From NCBI GenBank assembly GCA_035631655.1, contig DASQIH010000019.1, forward strand, positions 1 through 8,833: DNA of 8,833 nucleotides, read 5' to 3'. The stretch is from Gp1-AA122 sp035631655. GTDB lineage: Bacteria > Acidobacteriota > Terriglobia > Terriglobales > Acidobacteriaceae. Position 1 is the stretch's first letter, and every line of letters starts with the position of its first letter. Made by a program: the position numbers and the translations under genes. Under the pieces are notes generated by a model. The model saw nothing but the letters and a program-made list of their open reading frames with translations, ran no database searches and was not told the origin of the DNA. Of this stretch, positions 1-5,951 are shown one piece after another.

Positions 1-145
1 TGCTGTAGGCTCCCAAGTTATGGACGTGCTTAAAGCACAAGAGATAAAGGAGACCGGCGATGAAGAAGATTAGCACCGCGGCGGCAGTATGAAAATGCGT
101 GAGTTGATACGCGCGTGACGGATTTCTTAAGCCGATAATTCCCAC
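1..145 (-). CDS. Possible small membrane protein, N-terminal part, cut by the window edge
   Basis: Unrecognised and uncertain. On the minus strand a frame opens at a GTG (145-143), just after an in-frame TAA, and stays open to base 1, giving 48 codons. Residues about 21-39 are strongly hydrophobic (AAAVLIFFIAGLLYLLCF) and are followed by a Lys/His-containing stretch, which looks like one transmembrane helix or an uncleaved signal anchor. No good Shine-Dalgarno sequence precedes the GTG. A different minus-strand frame (347-30) overlaps it and has Ser/Thr/Gly-rich composition, so the pair could also be one degenerate gene broken by a frameshift near 130-150. The helix is the only positive evidence. 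Confidence 0.25.
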   Translation of the reverse strand, partial: MGIIGLRNPSRAYQLTHFHTAAAVLIFFIAGLLYLLCFKHVHNLGAYS

Positions 146-577
146 GCGTTATGAAGCCCAAACTAAAACGACCTTCGACAAATTTCGTCACATGATACGT
201 GTTTGTAACTCCCTCTAGCTGCCCGGAGATTAGTGACGTGCTGTCACATGAAATTGAAGCAGTGCCATTGCCAGAGAAGACCGGTGTTACCGGGAATGAC
301 GCTTCAGATTGCAGGGTAACGAGCACGCCCGCTTGGGTATTGTGCACGATCGCGGCGGCCCCAGCGGTTAAGAGACCGCTGTTCTGCTCAACGCCATGTA
401 ATCGGGTTGGCTGATAACCAACGTGGCAGAAAGCGCTTTGTCAAAGCACGTCTGGCGTGGCGAGTCAATGTTCCCGAAAAGCGATTCGAACCGATAAGCA
501 AAAAGCCTGTGCGATGCGATACCACGGGGTACGAGGACTAAGCACCAGCCTCAGTCCTCGGTTCAACTGTTGAAATA
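146..577. other. Gene-poor stretch with two small hairpins
   Basis: No convincing gene. The longest frames here (minus 347-30, plus 199-414) overlap on opposite strands and have no recognisable domain or good ribosome binding site. Two potential stem-loops are visible: an imperfect one at 427-454 (core gcttt/aaagc around a 3-nt loop) and a perfect 8-bp stem at 532-539/553-560 with a 13-nt loop. The second lies just upstream of the zinc-ribbon gene. Neither is followed by a T-run, so neither looks like a classical intrinsic terminator. Confidence 0.35.
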
Positions 578-594
578 TCCCGATTGCACTCATC
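578..594 (+). repeat. Direct repeat copy 1, upstream of the zinc-ribbon gene
   Basis: The 17-nt sequence tcccgattgcactcatc recurs at 823-839 with a single difference (g to a at the ninth base). The two copies bracket the zinc-ribbon gene, 228 bases apart. Copy 1 overlaps the TTG codon that would be the upstream alternative start of that gene, which favours the ATG at 608. Confidence 0.6.
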
Positions 595-607
595 TGACCC
601 CGAACCC

Positions 608-811
608 ATGAGACACGACCAAAAAGCATGTCCTCTATGCGGTGAACGCATCGAGAAAACGGCGAGAGGCGGCAGGCGCAAATACTCGTGCCAGAAGTGC
701 GGAGCGTCCATAAACAAGTTGCTCATCTGTGACCGCTGCGGCACGAAACGAGTGTGGCAAGGCAAAAAGGGAGCGGCTTGCAGTGGTTGTGGTGCTCCGT
801 ACACCAGATGA
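608..811 (+). CDS. Small double zinc-ribbon protein
   Basis: A 67-residue basic protein with eight cysteines in four CxxC knuckles: C8/C11, C28/C31, C41/C44 and C58/C61. Each CxxC is followed by Gly, the usual zinc-ribbon pattern, so two ribbons are likely (1-35 and 36-67), each binding one zinc. Such proteins often bind nucleic acid or act as protein-interaction modules, but nothing here shows a specific target. There is no signal peptide or membrane segment, so it should be cytoplasmic. I chose the ATG at 608. An in-frame TTG at 584 would add eight residues but lies inside a direct repeat, and neither start has a good Shine-Dalgarno sequence. The gene stands alone, 520 bases before the next one, with direct repeats on both sides. 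The ordered cysteines make a chance frame unlikely. Confidence 0.65.
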   Translation: MRHDQKACPLCGERIEKTARGGRRKYSCQKCGASINKLLICDRCGTKRVWQGKKGAACSGCGAPYTR

Positions 812-822
812 TTGACGAGAAA

Positions 823-839
823 TCCCGATTACACTCATC
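823..839 (+). repeat. Direct repeat copy 2, downstream of the zinc-ribbon gene
   Basis: Sequence tcccgattacactcatc, 16 of 17 bases identical to 578-594, starting 12 bases after the zinc-ribbon stop codon. It could be one end of a small duplicated or inserted unit carrying that gene, or a dispersed genomic repeat. The window alone cannot decide. Confidence 0.6.
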
Positions 840-912
840 AACGCGCCCATCCGCCCACTCGCCCGCGCTCTCTCTCACCAGACCCACTAAAACACAGCAC
901 GACTTCATTCAT

Positions 913-1006
913 ACAGAGGGGGGCTCTAAGGGGTGCTCTTTCCCTTCTCCCGTCAAACGAGGACCGGGAGAAGGGAAAGTGACCCTCAAAACGCGCCCCC
1001 CTCTGT
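913..1006. repeat. Long three-segment inverted repeat (REP/MITE-like hairpin)
   Basis: The sequence folds on itself in three collinear segments: an outer perfect 11-bp stem (913-923 with 996-1006, acagagggggg), a middle 5-bp stem including one G:T (930-934 with 982-986), and an inner perfect 15-bp stem (938-952 with 965-979, ctttcccttctcccg) around a 12-nt loop. Runs of this 'cccttctcccg' type are familiar from dispersed intergenic palindromes in many bacterial genomes, so a repetitive extragenic element is the likeliest reading. No T-run follows, so it is not a standard terminator on the plus strand. Confidence 0.6.
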
Positions 1007-1039
1007 GCGAAGGTACACGACACTCAACAGTCCGGATTG

Positions 1040-1147
1040 CTCACTCGTACGCCCAGGTTCTTTGCTCGTGCGCCCTGCCGGTGAAGAGCAGCATAGGGGT
1101 GCGCGCGGGCGATAGGTGGTGTGCGCGTAGGCGTGCGTACGGGTGAG
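1040..1147. repeat. Large imperfect palindrome with 13-bp arms
   Basis: Arms 1040-1052 (ctcactcgtacgc) and 1135-1147 (gcgtacgggtgag) can pair over all 13 positions with one G:T wobble, enclosing 82 bases of very GC-rich sequence. The inner part is G-rich and repetitive around 1100-1160. It could be a structured RNA, a second mobile palindrome, or an effect of skewed composition. The perfect register of the arms is the supporting evidence. Confidence 0.35.
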
Positions 1148-1321
1148 TGGGGCGTGCGGGCATGGCGCCGCGCGAGCGAGAAGGTCAATGAGTATATGGT
1201 AATTTATCGCTAGTTACGGAGGATGCTCATGCGCCCAGCGCAAAATAAGTGACATTCTTTTTACGAATCCGTGACAAGCCCGGTCAGCACGGCTGTTTAC
1301 CTGTGTACATCGTCCTCAGCC

Positions 1322-1326
1322 GGAGG
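1322..1326 (+). promoter_or_regulatory. Shine-Dalgarno deciding the lipoprotein start
   Basis: GGAGG lies five bases before the ATG at 1332 and overlaps the alternative GTG at 1326, so it selects the ATG. A possible 6-bp stem (1290-1295 cggctg with 1317-1322 cagccg) ends on the first base of this motif. Confidence 0.7.
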
Positions 1327-1331
1327 TGTGT

Positions 1332-2447
1332 ATGAGACTGCAAACCAGCTTGCTGAAATCCTCGTGCGTCCTGGGAATCTTAATCGTTGGCTGCCTTTCA
1401 GGCACATCTCAGGATAGCGAATTCAACTCTCGTAGCAATACCCTCATAGCCGACCAATTCAACAATCGTGTGATTGAAGTCGACCGCCGCGGGAACATTG
1501 TCTGGCATTTTGGATTGGGTCCGACCGACTTCTCACCCGCGTCGATCATCGGGACCAATGATGCGCAGCGCGTCGGCACGCTGACGCTGATGGCCGGCAC
1601 CGGCACTCCCGGCGGTCAGTTCGAAGCGCCCAACTGCACCAATCCCAGCGGCTGCCCCGACAACCGCGTGATATTGGTCGATCGCGCTGGAAACATTGTT
1701 TGGCAATATGGGCAGTTTGGCGTCGCTGGTAGTGGCCCCGATCAGCTCAATGTTCCCGTACAAAACACTTGGCTTCCCAATCGCCACGTGCTAATCACAG
1801 ATCAGGCGAACGAGCGAATCATTGAAGTCGATGTCGCAACCAAGGGAATCGTTTGGCAATATGGCACCACGGGCGTCTCCGGCAACGGTCCCAATCAGCT
1901 CAACAACCCGAACTGCGCCGAGCTTCTGGAGAACGGCCACATTCTTATCTGCGACGAAAATAACAACCGCGCCATAGAGGTCACGCGTACCAAAAAGATT
2001 GTCTGGCAATTCGGGAGCGGTGACCCGAATATCAACGAACCGGTCAGCGGTGTCGCCTTCGCCAGTCGGCTCGAGAATGGCCACACGCTCATCACGGATT
2101 CGAATCACGCCCGGATCGTTGAGATTGATCAAAATAAGAACGTTGTGTGGGAATACTTCACCTGTACCGGTGCAAGCTGTAACCTGCCGCGAGGCACCGG
2201 CCCACTGCCCACGCGTGCCGTGCGACTGAGGAGCGGTCACACACTAATCAGCGATCAATACAACCACCGCGTCATCGAGGTGAACCACGCCAAGCAAATC
2301 GTGCAAACTTTCGGCAAATTCGATTCCGTCGGTTACAACACCAACAGCGTCGCCGACGGAGGACTCAACTCGCCGTATGACGCCAAACGAATAGGCGACT
2401 ATACCGGCCTTACGCCGCCTTTCGCCGACGATTTCGGCGACCACTGA
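1332..2447 (+). CDS. Lipoprotein with NHL-like beta-propeller repeats
   Basis: A 371-residue exported protein. Residues 1-20 are a signal peptide ending in a lipobox (I18-V19-G20-C21), so lipid attachment at Cys21 and membrane anchoring are expected. The mature part holds about six blades built on the pattern 'hxLIxDxxNxRxIEVDxxxxIVWxFG', starting near residues 37, 112, 152, 203, 252 and 303. This is typical of NHL/PQQ-like six-bladed propellers, which usually bind proteins, glycans or small ligands; some related propellers carry enzymatic sites. The blade starting near 112 lacks the usual Asp-x-x-Asn-x-Arg part, and a 'GTGTPGGQFEAP' insert precedes it. No catalytic residues can be named. The length fits a complete single-propeller protein with a short C-terminal tail. 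It stands alone and converges on the protease gene. The true function is unknown. Confidence 0.85.
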   Translation: MRLQTSLLKSSCVLGILIVGCLSGTSQDSEFNSRSNTLIADQFNNRVIEVDRRGNIVWHFGLGPTDFSPASIIGTNDAQRVGTLTLMAGTGTPGGQFEAPNCTNPSGCPDNRVILVDRAGNIVWQYGQFGVAGSGPDQLNVPVQNTWLPNRHVLITDQANERIIEVDVATKGIVWQYGTTGVSGNGPNQLNNPNCAELLENGHILICDENNNRAIEVTRTKKIVWQFGSGDPNINEPVSGVAFASRLENGHTLITDSNHARIVEIDQNKNVVWEYFTCTGASCNLPRGTGPLPTRAVRLRSGHTLISDQYNHRVIEVNHAKQIVQTFGKFDSVGYNTNSVADGGLNSPYDAKRIGDYTGLTPPFADDFGDH

Positions 2448-2649
2448 CAGAAAGTTAAGCCTAAAGCTTCACTAGTGATCTCACTCTGGTGATGAGCGAA
2501 TCGCACAATCAACCGCTGATTGTTCAGCGTTTGGGCTCGGAAACAACTTCCAAGGGGCGTGGACTGCCTCGTCGAGTTTCGTTTCTTGCGGTGTTCACTG
2601 GCGTTTAACAGCGCAGTGACAGCCAGTAGTGGACCCGCCTGATTTCAAA
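2448..2649. other. Convergent intergenic region, no clear terminator
   Basis: The spacer lies between two genes that point at each other and should contain terminators for both. One 7-bp hairpin (2505-2511 acaatca with 2517-2523 tgattgt, 5-nt loop) and one 6-bp pairing (actggc/gccagt around 2600-2630) are visible, but neither is followed by a clear T-run on either strand. Termination may be Rho-dependent or use weak hairpins. Confidence 0.35.
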
Positions 2650-4377
2650 TTAATTCTCACCGTCAATGGCCACAGAAAGGGCTTCAGTGCTTGAACTTCC
2701 TACCGTGCTGTTGCCCCAAACTGCGCTGTTACCCCAGACTGCACTGAATCCGGTGTTGTTGCTGTTGCCCCAAACTGCACTATTTCCCCAAACTGCGCTA
2801 TTGCCCCAAACGGCAGAATTACCCCAAACAGCCGAGTTTCCCCATACGGCCGAGTTCCCCCACACCGCAGACGAGTCAGAAATAAAGTTCACTGTCTGGG
2901 TGGTTGAATTGAAGGAAACCGCTGGAGACAGTGCCGTGTAGCCGGTCGGCACAACATCGGTATTGTTTAGCGCCGCCTGGAGGTCGATGTACCCTGCCCC
3001 GACGGTGAAAGCATCGTAATAATCCGTGTACATGACTCCCGTCGACGGGTCGGTCGTACTGCTCGAATAGGGAAAGTTTTTGTGCGCGGTTTTCATCAAT
3101 CGGGCTTTGACTTGATCTGGCGTGAGCTGCGGTTGAGCCTGGAGTAGGTCAGCGACCCCGCCGCTAACTACGGCAGCCGCCATGCTCGTACCGCTCAAGC
3201 GGTAGTACGTCGAAGAAGATGTACTGTTGCCGTTGGTCTGATACAGCGAATAAGGAATCTCGTTGCCAGGATACAGTTTGCTCAGGGTCAAGCCGGCCGT
3301 GTAGAGAGCAATCATGCGGTTACCTGGCGCGACCAAGTCGGGCTTGAGGATGTGATCGATGCCGGTAGGCCCCTTGGAACTGTAGCTCGCGATCAGATCA
3401 TCTGCGCGGCTCGATGTCCCCATAGTCCTCATGGCGCCCACCGTGATCGCGTAGGGATCGTTGCCCGGAGCCGTGATAGTTCCGTAGCCTTGCTCGCCGA
3501 CCGAGTTGTCACGCCCATAATTCCCGGCGGCAACGACGACCACAATCCCAGCCTTCCACGCTGCTTCGACAGCTTGGCACAGCGGGTCGACCGTGTAGCT
3601 CTCGTGTACCGGACGCCCCAGCGACAAGTTGATGACACGGATGTTGTACTTATTCTTTAACTGGACCGCCATTTGAATGGCTGAGATGACCTGACTGTCA
3701 GTACCAACCCCGTTCTGGTCAAGCACGCGCAAGTTGATCAGGTTTACGTTGGGAGCGATGCCTTTGAAAGTATAGAAGTAGTTTGAACCGGTGGACTGAT
3801 TGCCGTTTCCACCAATGATCCCCGCTACGTGGCTGCCGTGACCATATACATCGTTGGCGCTTCCTGAAGTTCCACCTACGAAGTTCTGGTTGAAGATGAC
3901 CCGGTAATTCTGCCCGTGTAGATCGGGAATGTCGATGATTCCACTGTCAATCACAGCCACTGCAATACCCGTACCGTCGTAACCGTATCCCGACGCGACT
4001 TGGGCATTCACTGCTAATGGGTAATAATCCAGCGTTTGGGAGGAATCAGCCGTGGTGTGCAGCGGGCGGTCGGGGCTGACATAAACCACATCAGGATCCG
4101 CGGCCAACTCGGCGAGAGCACTCGCGGGGACCTTGAATGCCGCTGCCTTTATTAAATGCATCTTGCTCTTCTTGACCCCACCTAAGCTTGCCACACGATC
4201 ATAGTTAGGGGTTTTCGGTGCCGCCTTGTACTGGACAATTACATCCAGCGTGCCAGACGCCTTTACGTTTGCAAGATCGCCGGAGATCTTGCCATGCCTA
4301 TTCGGACGTTGCGCGTGGGCAGATTGCACTACAAACATCAGGAATAAAGCAAAGGTCAGCACCGATGTTCTCTTCAT
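2650..4377 (-). CDS. Secreted subtilisin-like S8 serine protease with C-terminal SAVWGN repeats
   Basis: A 575-residue secreted endopeptidase. Residues 1-22 form a Sec signal peptide with a good AHA|Q cleavage site. Residues about 42-107 resemble the I9 inhibitor prodomain that folds the enzyme and is then removed. The catalytic domain follows (about 130-470) with the full triad: Asp144 in AVIDSG, His180 in YGHGSHVAG, Ser398 in LSGTSMAAA, and oxyanion Asn286 in AAGN. The enzyme should therefore be active. The C-terminus (503-556) is an array of six, then one degenerate, then two SAVWGN hexapeptides, ending in a 19-residue tail. I recall similar VWG-rich tails on S8 proteases from Acidobacteriota; their role is unknown to me. 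The ATG at 4377 has a GGAAAG eight bases upstream and immediately starts the signal peptide. It converges with the lipoprotein gene and has a structured leader. Confidence 0.93.
   Translation of the reverse strand: MKRTSVLTFALFLMFVVQSAHAQRPNRHGKISGDLANVKASGTLDVIVQYKAAPKTPNYDRVASLGGVKKSKMHLIKAAAFKVPASALAELAADPDVVYVSPDRPLHTTADSSQTLDYYPLAVNAQVASGYGYDGTGIAVAVIDSGIIDIPDLHGQNYRVIFNQNFVGGTSGSANDVYGHGSHVAGIIGGNGNQSTGSNYFYTFKGIAPNVNLINLRVLDQNGVGTDSQVISAIQMAVQLKNKYNIRVINLSLGRPVHESYTVDPLCQAVEAAWKAGIVVVVAAGNYGRDNSVGEQGYGTITAPGNDPYAITVGAMRTMGTSSRADDLIASYSSKGPTGIDHILKPDLVAPGNRMIALYTAGLTLSKLYPGNEIPYSLYQTNGNSTSSSTYYRLSGTSMAAAVVSGGVADLLQAQPQLTPDQVKARLMKTAHKNFPYSSSTTDPSTGVMYTDYYDAFTVGAGYIDLQAALNNTDVVPTGYTALSPAVSFNSTTQTVNFISDSSAVWGNSAVWGNSAVWGNSAVWGNSAVWGNSAVWGNSNNTGFSAVWGNSAVWGNSTVGSSSTEALSVAIDGEN
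2710..2871 (-). repeat. 18-bp coding repeat array (SAVWGN hexapeptides)
   Basis: Nine consecutive 18-bp units in the protease gene. Units 1-6 and 8-9 encode exactly SAVWGN; unit 7 encodes SNNTGF and keeps only the Ser and Gly positions. The bases differ at silent sites: Ser is TCN in units 1-4 but AGY in all later units, all four Gly codons appear, and Val uses four codons. The amino acids are kept while the DNA has drifted, so this is an old, selected array rather than a fresh tandem duplication. Confidence 0.9.
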
Positions 4378-4392
4378 GTGTCAACTTTCCAG

Positions 4393-4436
4393 GTGTCGGC
4401 TACTGTCCCGCCTCCGCACGGTGCGGCGACCGACAC
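4393..4436 (-). promoter_or_regulatory. Structured 5' leader of the protease gene
   Basis: A perfect 7-bp stem, gtgtcgg (4430-4436 read on the minus strand) with ccgacac (4393-4399), encloses a second hairpin around the near-perfect palindrome ccgcacggtgcgg (4414-4426) with an alternative cgcc/ggcg pairing. The outer stem ends two bases before the GGAAAG ribosome binding site at 4385-4390. This could be an RNA that controls translation, or an operator for a dimeric regulator. I do not recognise it as a known riboswitch class. Confidence 0.35.
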
Positions 4437-4492
4437 AATGTCACGATTTCAATACGCAGGAGCGTAGCCAAAATGGGGGTCTTTGACTTCAA

Positions 4493-4795
4493 CTAGTTAG
4501 GAAGCGGTACTTCTGTAGATGCGGACAATCTGTCCTGAATGCGTAACTGCACATTGTTTCCCAAGTGATAGGGAGTGCCTGAGTTAGCCGGTGTCCCCGG
4601 AGGTTTGACATCTTGTCCGGTTGTTACCAAAGTTACGCCCCCATAAAAACCGTCAAGTTCCGGGAACGGATATGGCGCACTTGATGAAATCAGATGTCTG
4701 CGCACAAGCTTCCGAGTAGAGGAGTCCCGGTGAGCTGTAGGCTTCCTTTGGCTGTATCCGCCGTTTCCAGCTTCGTGCCCGTTTAAGTCCACCAT
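4493..4795 (-). pseudogene. Orphan reading frame next to the intron 3' end, possible gene remnant
   Basis: A 100-codon minus-strand frame between the intron domain V and the protease gene. It starts at the ATG at 4795, within or just beyond the expected intron 3' end, and has no ribosome binding site. I recognise no domain. The C-terminal half (about residues 45-100) is protein-like, with Gly/Pro/Thr-rich sequence such as GVTLVTTGQDVKPPG, and could be the tail of a secreted or surface protein whose front was lost when the intron or a rearrangement arrived. It could equally be non-coding. The low confidence reflects the lack of any homology I can name. Confidence 0.25.
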
Positions 4796-4822
4796 GGCTC
4801 ATCGGGGATCTCCCCCCTCACG

Positions 4823-4855
4823 GACCCCACCGTGCGGATTTCCCGCAGTGGGTTC
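4823..4855 (-). ncRNA. Group II intron domain V
   Basis: Read on the minus strand, a 33-nt hairpin begins one base after the maturase stop codon. It has a 9-bp lower stem (4847-4855 with 4823-4831), the hallmark 2-nt AC bulge on the 3' side (4832-4833), and an upper GCGG/CCGC stem capped by an A-rich loop. Position, size and bulge match domain V, the catalytic core of group II introns. The catalytic triad position, usually AGC or CGC, reads AAC here, and the third pair of the lower stem is A opposite G. That suggests a decayed or non-splicing copy. Domain VI probably follows at about 4797-4820, where a GGGGA/TCCCC stem is present. Confidence 0.65.
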
Positions 4856-4856
4856 T

Positions 4857-5951
4857 TCAGGCGTGACTCCCCGCTCCCGCCCAGGGCTGTGTGATCCGAG
4901 GTAGCAGCAGCGGGTACTGACGTAGGATTTCTGCAAACCTTTCCCACGTCAGCTGCTGTCCACGTGTCCGGCGGCTCAGCCATTCCCGCCAGATGCAACG
5001 GACTCTCTGATAGAACTGCCGAATAGCGCGGTAGTTCGTGCGTCGTCCGTAGTACTGGTAATGGCCGCGGAGCTTGGCGTTCAGGGTTTTCTGCTGCTCG
5101 TTCACAGCATCGTGCCGGTGCTGTTTGCACCATTCCCAGATTGCCTTCAGCCCTCTACCAAGCCGCTTGGCAATGGTCTTCACGTGCACTGTGAACCTCC
5201 CCTGTCGGCTGCGGGCGCATATGTGCACAAAGCCCAGAAAATTGAAGGTCGCAGGTTTCTTTCCCTGCTTCCTCGCGTTCTTGGCTGCATATCGCCCGAA
5301 TTCAATCAACCGCGTCTTCTCCGGGTGCAGTGTCAAACCGTATTTCTCGAATCGCTTCGGCAAGACAGCCAGCACCTTTTCTGCGTCCTCCTTGTGCTGG
5401 AAGCACAAGATGGCATCATCAGCAAAGCGGATCTCGTAGGCTTCCCCTTTTAACCGGGGCTTCACTTCGTTCTCGAACCACTCATCGAGAATGTAGTGCA
5501 GGAATATATTGGCCAGGAGCGGACTGATGGGTTGCCCCTGTCCTGTACCTGTTTCGCTCACGAGTAGTCTGCCGTCCTCGATGACTCCGACTTGGATCCA
5601 TTTTCCGATCAGGCGGAGCACGCTTCCGTCGATCACACGCTTCTCTATCATCTCAACCAGAGCCGATCTCACAATCGAGTCGAAGTATGAGCGGATGTCA
5701 ATCTCCAGAATCCACCCTATGGGCCGGGTGCAGATGACCCGCCCCACTTCATCCAGTGCTTGGTGTTGCCCGCGTCCGGGTCGAAACCCGTACGAGCAAT
5801 CGAGAAAATCCTGCTCGTAGATGGCATTTAATAGGTCAACCGCCGCTTTCTGCACGATCTTATCCTCGAGGACGGGGACAATCAGCGCAAACTGCACATC
5901 AACGCAGTGAGCCTTTGGGGTGGGCCGAGATCCGGCATCCTTTCCACCCAT
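4857..5951 (-). CDS. ltrA: Group II intron reverse transcriptase/maturase, N-terminally truncated remnant
   Basis: Intron-encoded reverse transcriptase and maturase, which normally helps its intron splice and copies it into new DNA sites. Recognisable homology starts near residue 24 (VPVLEDKIVQKA) and continues through the YGFRPGR block (54-60), motif A (IDIRSYFD, Asp85), the GTGQGQPISP loop (135-144), FADD (176-179, the catalytic Asp pair, usually YADD), the NFLGF block (237-241) and maturase domain X with LRGHYQYYG (294-302). No HNH endonuclease domain is present. The first blocks (RT0 and part of RT1) are missing: the first roughly 23 codons read through the antisense of the DUF5372 gene and are not maturase sequence. 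Full relatives are longer (often above 400 residues), so this protein is probably inactive. The usual second Gly of the QGG loop is Gln140. Domain V follows the stop by one base; the intron's 5' RNA domains are absent. Confidence 0.85.
   Translation of the reverse strand: MGGKDAGSRPTPKAHCVDVQFALIVPVLEDKIVQKAAVDLLNAIYEQDFLDCSYGFRPGRGQHQALDEVGRVICTRPIGWILEIDIRSYFDSIVRSALVEMIEKRVIDGSVLRLIGKWIQVGVIEDGRLLVSETGTGQGQPISPLLANIFLHYILDEWFENEVKPRLKGEAYEIRFADDAILCFQHKEDAEKVLAVLPKRFEKYGLTLHPEKTRLIEFGRYAAKNARKQGKKPATFNFLGFVHICARSRQGRFTVHVKTIAKRLGRGLKAIWEWCKQHRHDAVNEQQKTLNAKLRGHYQYYGRRTNYRAIRQFYQRVRCIWREWLSRRTRGQQLTWERFAEILRQYPLLLPRITQPWAGAGSHA

Larger units (their letters stand above)
812..1331. other. Long intergenic region rich in palindromes
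   Basis: No gene is convincing here; the open frames are low-complexity by-products of GC-rich sequence. It holds the second direct repeat, the long hairpin at 913-1006 and the larger weak palindrome at 1040-1147. After about 1190 the composition turns AT-richer, as expected for the promoter and leader of the lipoprotein gene. A GGAGG at 1218-1222 precedes an ATG (1229) that encodes only seven codons (MRPAQNK, stop at 1252), possibly a leader peptide or chance. I cannot assign a -35/-10 pair with confidence. Confidence 0.5.

Noticed and set aside
754..1146. 130-codon plus-strand frame after the zinc-ribbon gene
   Set aside because: It begins inside the zinc-ribbon gene, passes through the long hairpin and has no domain or ribosome binding site.
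1791..2240. 149-codon minus-strand frame inside the lipoprotein gene
   Set aside because: Antisense shadow; the plus strand has a lipobox signal peptide and regular propeller repeats.
2505..2523. Intrinsic terminator of the lipoprotein gene
   Set aside because: The 7-bp AT-rich hairpin is weak and has no following T-run.
2710..2871. CRISPR-like or satellite repeat array
   Set aside because: The 18-bp units have no spacers and keep a protein reading frame with silent variation, so it is a coding repeat.
2666..2941. Plus-strand frame with LPQTA-type repeats
   Set aside because: It is the antisense of the SAVWGN coding array; the minus-strand frame has the signal peptide, prodomain and complete catalytic triad.
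5756..5914. Upstream extension of the DUF5372 frame
   Set aside because: These codons are antisense to conserved maturase sequence, so the open frame is coincidental and not part of the protein.
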